From contig CANPYK010000001.1 of NCBI GenBank assembly GCA_947588605.1, forward strand, positions 151,350 through 215,349: a stretch of DNA of 64,000 nt, in the 5' to 3' direction. Below are positions 18,336 to 23,183 of this stretch, one piece after another. Under the pieces are notes generated by a model. That model saw only the letters and a program-made list of their open reading frames with translations, was not told the origin of the DNA and did no database searches. The DNA is from an uncultured Oscillospiraceae bacterium. Its GTDB lineage: Bacteria; Bacillota; Clostridia; Oscillospirales; Oscillospiraceae. The position numbers were made by a program, and so were the translations under genes. The stretch's first letter is position 1; each line of letters starts with the position of its first letter.

Positions 18336-19418
18336 TTACCTCCCGCGCATTTCGGCAAGGACGTCCAGGACCTGCGCCTTCGGGAGCTTCAGGGGCAGGA
18401 CCGCGCCGATTTTCTCAAGCAGAATGAGGGTCACGTCGTCCCCGGCGCTCTTCTTGTCGATGCCCACGGCCTTTTCAAGGTCGCTGAAGTCGCAGTCAAT
18501 AGCTGTAGGCAGGCCCAGGGGGGACAAAATCGCCTCGATCTGCCCCGGCACGTCCGGGTCCGTAACGCCCTGCGCCACGCCCAGCTTCGCCGCTGTGACC
18601 ATGCCGGCGGCCACCGCCTCGCCGTGGATCCAGCGGGTGTAGCCCCCCGCCAGCTCGTAGGCGTGGCCCAGGGTGTGGCCGAAGTTCAAGATCATCCGAA
18701 GGCCGGTGTCGTGCTCGTCCGTCTCCACCACCTGGCGCTTGATCTCGCAGCAGGTGTGGAGGATGTGGGCGATATCGGCCATCAGCGCCTCCCGCGAGGG
18801 GCGGGCCTTCAAAAAGGCAAAGAACGCCGCGTCCCAAATACAGCCGTACTTGACGACCTCCGCCATGCCGGCGGCAAACTCCCGGTCCGGCAGGGTCCGC
18901 AGCGTCTCCGGGTCCATGAGGACGAGGCGCGGCTGGGTGAAGGTCCCGGCCAGATTTTTGCCGGTGGCGAGGTCAATGGCCGTCTTGCCGCCCACGGAGG
19001 AATCGACCTGGGACAGAAGGGTCGTGGGGATCTGCACCAGCCCCACGCCCCGCAGGACGGTGGAGGCGGCAAAGCCCGCCAGATCCCCCACCACGCCGCC
19101 GCCCAAAGCCACCACGCCGTCGGTGCGGGTGACGCCGTGGGCGGTCATCCACTCCCAGAGGGCCACGAGATTGGAAGCGCTCTTGGACGTCTCCCCGGCG
19201 GGGAGGACGTAGGTGTGGACCTCGAAGCTCTCGATCTCCAGCGACGCCACAAGGCGCGGGCCGTAGAGAGGGGAGACGTTGGTATCGGTGACCACGAAAA
19301 GCCGTTTGGCCCGGGGCAGGGCCGCCTTGATGAGCCCGCCGGCACGGTCGAGAACGCCGTGGTCGATAAGGATGTCGTAGCCGCCGCCGGCGGATACGTG
19401 TAAGGTCATGGCGTCCAT
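18336..19418 (-). CDS. aroB: 3-dehydroquinate synthase
   Basis: Cyclises DAHP to 3-dehydroquinate using NAD and a divalent metal. It has 360 residues with ALGGGVVGDLAGFAASTVLRG, the TTLLSQVDSSVGGKTAIDL segment, and the metal-ligand region ILNFGHTLGHAYELAGG followed by HGEAVAAGM. The ATG at 19418 has GGGAGGGATTTGAG upstream. It begins 1 nt from the tyrA stop. Confidence 0.95.
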   Translation of the reverse strand: MDAMTLHVSAGGGYDILIDHGVLDRAGGLIKAALPRAKRLFVVTDTNVSPLYGPRLVASLEIESFEVHTYVLPAGETSKSASNLVALWEWMTAHGVTRTDGVVALGGGVVGDLAGFAASTVLRGVGLVQIPTTLLSQVDSSVGGKTAIDLATGKNLAGTFTQPRLVLMDPETLRTLPDREFAAGMAEVVKYGCIWDAAFFAFLKARPSREALMADIAHILHTCCEIKRQVVETDEHDTGLRMILNFGHTLGHAYELAGGYTRWIHGEAVAAGMVTAAKLGVAQGVTDPDVPGQIEAILSPLGLPTAIDCDFSDLEKAVGIDKKSAGDDVTLILLEKIGAVLPLKLPKAQVLDVLAEMRGR

Positions 19419-19419
19419 C

Positions 19420-20259
19420 TCAAATCCCTCCCGCCGTCATCTTAAGCTCCCGGCCCTCCCGGAGGAGCGAGCGCAACCGCTCCCGGTCCCGGTCGCCCAG
19501 GGCGTCCCGGTACTCCTGGAGGTGCGTTATGAGCGTGTCCAGCTCCCCGGTGAGGTAGTCGGCGTCGGCCAGGAAGAGCTGGGTCCACATGGCCTCGTCC
19601 AGATACGCCACCCGTGTCATGTCCCGGAAGGACCCGGCGGAGAAGCCCATGTGGGTCTGGGCCGTGGGGGACTTGACGAAGGCGGAGGAGGTGATGTGGC
19701 AAAGCTGGGAGGTGTAGGAGATGATCCTGTCGTGCTCGGCGGGAGTGGCGTAGGTGACGGTCCCGAAGCCCAGGGAGAGGAAGAAGGTCTTGAGCCGCTC
19801 CAGAAGCGGCGCCTCGGTGGTCTCGTCCGGCGTCAGGATCATGGACGCGCCGGAGAAGAGGAGGGCCGTGGCGTGCTTGAAGCCCCCGCGCTCCTTGCCC
19901 GCCATGGGGTGCCCGCCCACGTAGGCAAAGCCGTACCGTTGGGCCAGGGGCCGCAGGGCGTCCGCGATGAGCCGCTTGACGCCGCACAGGTCCACCACCA
20001 CGGCGGTTTTGGCGATTTTCGGCGCGTTGGCCTGCGCCCAGCCGATCAGCGCCTCCGGCGGCAGGGCCAGGAGCAGAAGATCGCACGAATTTAGGCTCGT
20101 CCCGTCCAGCTCCCCGTCGATAGCCCCGGAGGCGAAGGCCAGGGCCATGGTGTCCCGGTCCAGGTCCGCGCCGAGGACCGCGTGGTCTGTGTGAAATTTA
20201 ATGGCCTTGGCCATGGACCCCCCGATGAGGCCCAGGCCGACGATGCCGATGGTTGACAT
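19420..20259 (-). CDS. tyrA: Prephenate dehydrogenase
   Basis: Oxidatively decarboxylates prephenate to 4-hydroxyphenylpyruvate for tyrosine synthesis. It has 279 residues, with the Rossmann start STIGIVGLGLIGGSMAKAIK, the substrate-binding VGGHPMAGKERGGF, and the C-terminal helical dimerisation region. The ATG at 20259 is taken because the dinucleotide fold starts there; a longer reading adds 24 residues overlapping aroF. There is no C-terminal ACT domain, so feedback may act elsewhere. Confidence 0.93.
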   Translation of the reverse strand: MSTIGIVGLGLIGGSMAKAIKFHTDHAVLGADLDRDTMALAFASGAIDGELDGTSLNSCDLLLLALPPEALIGWAQANAPKIAKTAVVVDLCGVKRLIADALRPLAQRYGFAYVGGHPMAGKERGGFKHATALLFSGASMILTPDETTEAPLLERLKTFFLSLGFGTVTYATPAEHDRIISYTSQLCHITSSAFVKSPTAQTHMGFSAGSFRDMTRVAYLDEAMWTQLFLADADYLTGELDTLITHLQEYRDALGDRDRERLRSLLREGRELKMTAGGI

Positions 20260-20272
20260 AATATCAACTCCC

Positions 20273-21283
20273 TTATTTTTGAGCGGAAACGACCTCGTGA
20301 ATGGCTCGGAGCTTCTGGGCCAGCGCGTCAAAGACGGCGGGCTTCAGGGACTGGGGCCCGTCGCACAGGGCGTGGGCCGGGTCGTTGTGGACCTCGATGA
20401 TGAGTCCGTCGGCTCCCGCCGCCACGGCGGCGCAGGAGAGCGGGTCCACCAGCTCCCACTTACCGGCGGAGTGGCTGGGGTCGATGATCACGGGCAGGTG
20501 GGAGAGCTTCTTGAGCACCGGCACGGCGGAGACGTCCAGGGTGTTGCGGGTGTACGTCTCAAAGGTGCGGATGCCCCGCTCGCAGAGGATGACCTTCTGG
20601 TTGCCGCCGGCCATGATGTACTCAGCGCTCATCAAAAGCTCCTCGTAGGTGTTGGCAAGGCCGCGCTTTAAGAGGATGGGCTTGTCGATGTGGCCTAAGA
20701 GCTTCAGAAGCTCGAAGTTCTGCATGTTCCGGGCGCCCACCTGGATGATGTCCACGTCCTCGAAAAGGGGCAGGTGGCTGGCGTCCATGAGCTCGGTGAC
20801 GATGGGAAGGCCGGTGACCTCCCGTGCCAGCTTCAAAAGCCGGATGCCCTCGCCGTGGAGGCCCTGGAAGGAATAGGGGGAGGTGCGGGGCTTGAAGGCG
20901 CCGCCCCGGAGGATCTGGGCGCCGCTGGCCTTCACGGCCTGGGCCACGGCGATGATCTGCTCCTCGTTCTCCACGGAGCAGGGCCCGGCGATGAGGGTCA
21001 GGTTCCCGCCGCCAATCTTCACGCCGCCCACGTCGATGACGGTGTCGTCCGGGTGGAACTTGCGGTTGGCGTTCTTGTAGGGCTCCTGGATGCGCTTGAC
21101 GTCCTCCACGATGTCCAGCGCCAGGAGGAGGTCCATGTCCAGCTTGGAGGTGTCGCCCACCAGGCCCAGCACCGTCTGGTGCTCGCCCACGGAGGTGTGG
21201 ATCTCGATGCCCTTGCTCTCCAGCCAGGCCATCAGGGAGTCCACCTGGGTCTTGTTGGGGTTTTCTTTTAAGATGACGATCAT
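20273..21283 (-). CDS. aroF: 3-deoxy-7-phosphoheptulonate (DAHP) synthase, type I-beta with regulatory domain
   Basis: Joins PEP and erythrose-4-phosphate, the entry step of aromatic synthesis. It has 336 residues: an N-terminal ferredoxin-like domain (residues 1-70, MIVILKENPNKTQVDSLMAW) as in the Phe/Tyr-inhibited Thermotoga-type enzymes, then the TIM barrel with LIAGPCSVENEEQI, GGAFKPRTSPYSFQG, PILLKRG and PVIIDPSHSAGK. It is the first gene of the operon, directly behind an attenuator and a Phe/Tyr-rich leader peptide. The ribosome binding site is AAAGGAGCGG. Confidence 0.95.
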   Translation of the reverse strand: MIVILKENPNKTQVDSLMAWLESKGIEIHTSVGEHQTVLGLVGDTSKLDMDLLLALDIVEDVKRIQEPYKNANRKFHPDDTVIDVGGVKIGGGNLTLIAGPCSVENEEQIIAVAQAVKASGAQILRGGAFKPRTSPYSFQGLHGEGIRLLKLAREVTGLPIVTELMDASHLPLFEDVDIIQVGARNMQNFELLKLLGHIDKPILLKRGLANTYEELLMSAEYIMAGGNQKVILCERGIRTFETYTRNTLDVSAVPVLKKLSHLPVIIDPSHSAGKWELVDPLSCAAVAAGADGLIIEVHNDPAHALCDGPQSLKPAVFDALAQKLRAIHEVVSAQK

Positions 21284-21306
21284 GTTTGCCGCTCCTTTTT
21301 TGCCGT

Positions 21307-21339
21307 AAAAAGCCCCCGCAGCCGGTCTGACTGCGAGGG
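21307..21339 (-). promoter_or_regulatory. Transcription attenuator in front of aroF
   Basis: On the minus strand CCCTCGCAG pairs with CTGCGGGGG (nine bp, one G-U pair) across a 9-nt loop, followed directly by CTTTTT. It lies 24 nt upstream of the aroF start and about 50 nt downstream of the leader-peptide stop, the position of a leader-peptide-controlled terminator. The competing antiterminator helix was not resolved by eye. Confidence 0.88.
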
Positions 21340-21387
21340 TCCAAGGCGATTTTTCTTTTGCCCGTCAACCGTTTCAGCCAAACCGTT

Positions 21388-21462
21388 TTAAGCCTTACCA
21401 AAAAAATAGGTAAAGCGGAAGGTAAAGCCAAAATAGCTGTTTTCAAGGCGGATGTTTTCCAT
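21388..21462 (-). CDS. Phe/Tyr-rich leader peptide of the aro operon
   Basis: A 24-codon reading frame starts with ATG at 21462 behind GTGAGGTTTTGT. Its core is SYFGFTFRFTYFF: eleven of those thirteen positions are Phe, Tyr, Thr, Gly or Ser, and seven are aromatic. It ends GKA-stop. It sits between a good promoter and an intrinsic terminator, the layout of the classical pheA/pheST leader peptides. Ribosome pausing at Phe/Tyr codons would signal amino acid shortage and allow readthrough into aroF. The function is inferred from composition and position. Confidence 0.85.
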   Translation of the reverse strand: MENIRLENSYFGFTFRFTYFFGKA

Positions 21463-21492
21463 ACAAAACCTCACGGGCGATTTGTTAAGGAG

Positions 21493-21521
21493 ATAATAGC
21501 ACTTTATCATCCAAAAGACAA
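21493..21521 (-). promoter_or_regulatory. Promoter of the aromatic operon
   Basis: On the minus strand TTGTCT, 17 bases, TATTAT (4/6 and 5/6 matches to consensus). Transcription would begin near 21486, about 24 nt before the leader-peptide ATG. Confidence 0.8.
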
Positions 21522-21568
21522 GATGGCAACTTGCACAAAAAGCCGCAAAAACAGAGAAATCCGCCCGA

Positions 21569-21597
21569 TTGACAAGACCGGACAAAAGGAGTATGAT
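21569..21597 (+). promoter_or_regulatory. Promoter of hydrophobic-peptide unit 1
   Basis: TTGACA, 17 bases, TATGAT. The transcript would start near 21604 and immediately form a 5' hairpin (CAGCCCC against GGGGGAGGCTG). The promoter is divergent from the aro promoter 50 bp away. Confidence 0.85.
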
Positions 21598-21694
21598 ACA
21601 CCCAGCCCCATTTGGGGGAGGCTGTGCAGAGGTCAAGCACTTCTGGCGGTGGACCCGCTTCCCGGAGCGACGAGCGAGGGGAGGTGGTAATGGC

Positions 21695-21790
21695 GTGAGG
21701 AAAAGGCTGTTAAAGGTACTTATCACCTTGCTGTTGACCATGGCTTTTGCCGTGATCTACGCGGTGTTTTTCCCCATATACGCCAGTTGA
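21695..21790 (+). CDS. Small hydrophobic peptide 1 (candidate type I toxin)
   Basis: A 31-residue peptide starts with GTG at 21695 behind GGGGAGGTGG. It has a basic N-terminus (MRKRLLK), about 20 hydrophobic residues (VLITLLLTMAFAVIYAV), and ends FFPIYAS. It differs in most positions from peptides 2 and 3 but keeps the same length, basic start, membrane span and C-terminus PIYAS, which suggests selection on the protein. The ribosome binding site lies in a stem (CCGCTTCCC at 21655-21663 against GGGAGGTGG at 21679-21687). The stop codon lies inside a 14-bp hairpin (21785-21819). The toxin function is inferred from architecture. Confidence 0.75.
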   Translation: MRKRLLKVLITLLLTMAFAVIYAVFFPIYAS

Positions 21791-21819
21791 CCGCTTGGTG
21801 TGCGCCCAAGCGGTCAACT
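21785..21819. other. Perfect 14-bp hairpin over the unit 1 stop codon
   Basis: AGTTGACCGCTTGG pairs with CCAAGCGGTCAACT across a 7-nt loop, and includes the TGA stop of peptide 1. Units 2 and 3 keep the hairpin (22164-22199 and 22543-22578) with different loops and one mismatch. It lies in the region where the sense and antisense RNAs would overlap. Confidence 0.85.
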
Positions 21820-21872
21820 GATTGAAATAATTAAGCGATCGCGGGTCCCCGTCGTGTGACGAGCCCCTTTAC
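21790..21872 (-). ncRNA. Predicted antisense RNA of unit 1 (extent approximate)
   Basis: A minus-strand promoter (TTGACA at 21902-21907, 17 bases, TATACT at 21879-21884) points back towards peptide 1. The RNA would start near 21872 and be fully complementary to the 3' UTR and stop-codon hairpin of the peptide mRNA. The 3' end could not be located, since no clear T-run follows. Equivalent RNAs are expected from 22251 (unit 2) and 22630 (unit 3). Confidence 0.6.
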
Positions 21873-21878
21873 AGTCTC

Positions 21879-21926
21879 AGTATACCCCCTCCTGACACCT
21901 TTGTCAAGAGGGGGTATACTCATTTT
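21879..21926. promoter_or_regulatory. Unit 1 palindrome: sense terminator and antisense promoter
   Basis: AGTATACCCCCTC and GAGGGGGTATACT form a perfect 13-bp inverted repeat around a 16-nt spacer, followed on the plus strand by CATTTTT, a plausible terminator for the peptide mRNA. The same bases on the minus strand give TTGACA-N17-TATACT, a strong antisense promoter. On the plus strand CTGACA-N17-TATACT is a further possible weak promoter. Confidence 0.8.
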
Positions 21927-21944
21927 TCGCGAGCATCATTGTGG

Positions 21945-21973
21945 TTGACAGTTTCCGACAAAAGGAGTATGAT
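21945..21973 (+). promoter_or_regulatory. Promoter of hydrophobic-peptide unit 2
   Basis: TTGACA, 17 bases, TATGAT, followed by the same 5' hairpin as in unit 1. It starts 25 bp after the unit 1 palindrome. Confidence 0.87.
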
Positions 21974-22073
21974 ACACCCAGCCCCATTTGGGGGAGGCTG
22001 TGCAGAGGTCAAGCACTTCTGGCGGTGGACCCACCTTTTTTCCGGAGAGTCTCAGGAAAGGAGGTGGTACGGC

Positions 22074-22169
22074 GTGTGGAAAACATGGAAAAAGATACTT
22101 ATCTTGATCCTTCTCGTTACGCTGCTGTTTTTGGCATCGAGCATTCTGTTTCCCATATACGCCAGTTGA
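22074..22169 (+). CDS. Small hydrophobic peptide 2 (candidate type I toxin)
   Basis: A 31-residue peptide starts with GTG at 22074 behind AAAGGAGGTGG. It begins MWKTWKKIL, continues with a run of Leu/Ile/Val, and ends SSILFPIYAS. One transmembrane helix is predicted by eye. The ribosome binding site is locked in a 13-bp stem: CCACCTTTTTTCC (22031-22043) pairs with GGAAAGGAGGTGG (22055-22067), with two G-U pairs. A convergent antisense promoter lies at 22258-22286. The layout resembles type I toxins such as TxpA and BsrG, but the peptide sequence is not one I recognise. Confidence 0.78.
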   Translation: MWKTWKKILILILLVTLLFLASSILFPIYAS

Positions 22170-22257
22170 CCGCCTGGACGCTACCCAAGCGGTCAACTGA
22201 TTTCAAATTTGATTGACAACTGGGTCCCCGTCGTGTGACGAGCCCCTTTACAGTCTC

Positions 22258-22305
22258 AGTATACCCCCTCCTGACACCTTTGTCAAGAGGGGGTATACTC
22301 ATTTT
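22258..22305. promoter_or_regulatory. Unit 2 palindrome: sense terminator and antisense promoter
   Basis: Identical to the 21879-21920 palindrome and its CATTTTT tail. The antisense promoter has its -10 at 22258-22263 and its -35 at 22281-22286. Confidence 0.8.
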
Positions 22306-22323
22306 TCGCGAGCATCATTGTGG

Positions 22324-22352
22324 TTGACAGTTTCCGACAAAAGGAGTATGAT
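22324..22352 (+). promoter_or_regulatory. Promoter of hydrophobic-peptide unit 3
   Basis: TTGACA, 17 bases, TATGAT, identical to unit 2 and offset by 379 bp. Confidence 0.87.
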
Positions 22353-22452
22353 ACACCCAGCCCCATTTGGGGGAGGCTGTGCAGAGGTCAAGCACTTCTG
22401 GCGGTGGACCCACCTTTTTTCCGGAGAGTCTCAGGAAAGGAGGTGGTACGGC

Positions 22453-22548
22453 GTGTGGAAAACATGGAAAAAGATACTTATCTTGATCCTTCTCGTTACG
22501 CTGCTGTTTTTGGCATCGAGCATTCTGTTTCCCATATACGCCAGTTGA
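22453..22548 (+). CDS. Small hydrophobic peptide 3 (candidate type I toxin)
   Basis: Identical at nucleotide level to peptide 2: GTG start, 31 residues, basic-tryptophan-rich start, hydrophobic core, PIYAS end, and the same sequestered ribosome binding site. The two identical copies are either gene dosage or an evolutionary snapshot of expansion. Confidence 0.78.
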   Translation: MWKTWKKILILILLVTLLFLASSILFPIYAS

Positions 22549-22636
22549 CCGCCTGGACGCTACCCAAGCGGTCAACTGATTTCAAATTTGATTGACAACT
22601 GGGTCCCCGTCGTGTGACGAGCCCCTTTACAGTCTC

Positions 22637-22684
22637 AGTATACCCCCTCCTGACACCTTTGTCAAGAGGGGGTATACTCATTTT
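22637..22684. promoter_or_regulatory. Unit 3 palindrome: sense terminator and antisense promoter
   Basis: The third copy of the 42-bp palindrome. Antisense -10 at 22637-22642 and -35 at 22660-22665. The CATTTTT tail ends the tandem array 10 bp before the convergent DUF5658-type gene, for which it could also matter as a downstream element. Confidence 0.8.
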
Positions 22685-22695
22685 TCCGCGTCGTT

Positions 22696-23031
22696 TTACG
22701 CCAGGATCACGAGAGCCAGAAGAAGCTCATAGACCACCACGGCGGCGTAGGCCGCCGCCACGCACACGATGCCAAGGCGCGCGGAGCGGTACGCGCGCAT
22801 CCGGTAGAGGAGCCACAGGAAGCCCCCCACGCCCACAAGCTTGAACGCGGCCGCCAGCGCCGGCGTCCGGAGCAGTGCCGCAAAGACTGGATTCTCCTCC
22901 CGAAGCCCCGCCCAGTGCCGCAGGCCGTAGAGGGTGTAGGCGTAGTCAAAGAGGTTGCAAAGATACGTGAACACGCAAAGGGCCGCCAACGGCAGAGCTC
23001 GGGCGCGGGAGAGGGCGTTTTTGTTTTCCAT
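22696..23031 (-). CDS. Small membrane protein, DUF5658-like
   Basis: A 111-residue protein with about four hydrophobic segments (LPLAALCVFTYLCNLFDYAY, FKLVGVGGFLWLLY, LGIVCVAAAYAAVVVYELLL). The first segment carries the N-x-x-D-Y-x-x-T pattern seen in DUF5658 membrane proteins. The ATG follows GCAGGAGGCACACC. Function unknown. It sits alone between the toxin-like array and the carB terminator. Confidence 0.75.
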   Translation of the reverse strand: MENKNALSRARALPLAALCVFTYLCNLFDYAYTLYGLRHWAGLREENPVFAALLRTPALAAAFKLVGVGGFLWLLYRMRAYRSARLGIVCVAAAYAAVVVYELLLALVILA

Positions 23032-23104
23032 GGTGTGCCTCCTGCCTTCATGTCATAGACCCATTCTGCCCATCTGCGCAGCGCCTTACACGTCCGGCAC
23101 AGGA

Positions 23105-23151
23105 AATAAAACAAACCCCCGTCTCAAATTCCGCGGAATTTGAGACGGGGG
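23105..23151 (-). terminator. Palindromic terminator after carB
   Basis: A perfect 36-bp palindrome (arms CCCCCGTCTCAAATTCCG) followed on the minus strand by TTTGTTTTATTT. It lies 33 nt beyond the carB stop and belongs to the composite repeat family. Confidence 0.9.
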
Positions 23152-23183
23152 GTCGCAAGTTTCCCCTTGGCCTTCAAAGCCAG

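Larger units (their letters stand above)
21843..22686. repeat. 379-bp tandem repeat (units 2 and 3, identical)
   Basis: Sequence from about 21843 repeats with a period of exactly 379 bp through two complete copies plus about 86 bp, without a mismatch that I could see. Each period carries a promoter, the peptide gene, the stop-codon hairpin and the promoter/terminator palindrome. Unit 1 (21569-21926) is a diverged third copy. Exact identity implies recent duplication or gene conversion, and the copy number could vary between strains or be miscounted in assemblies. Confidence 0.95.

Noticed and set aside
21936..22196. 86-codon minus-strand ORFs in the tandem repeat (also 22315-22575)
   Set aside because: They read through the sense promoter and 5' hairpin, lack a ribosome binding site, and are not preserved in diverged unit 1.
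21843..22686. CRISPR-like array
   Set aside because: The repeat unit is 379 bp and carries promoters and a gene; there are no short repeats with unique spacers and no cas genes.
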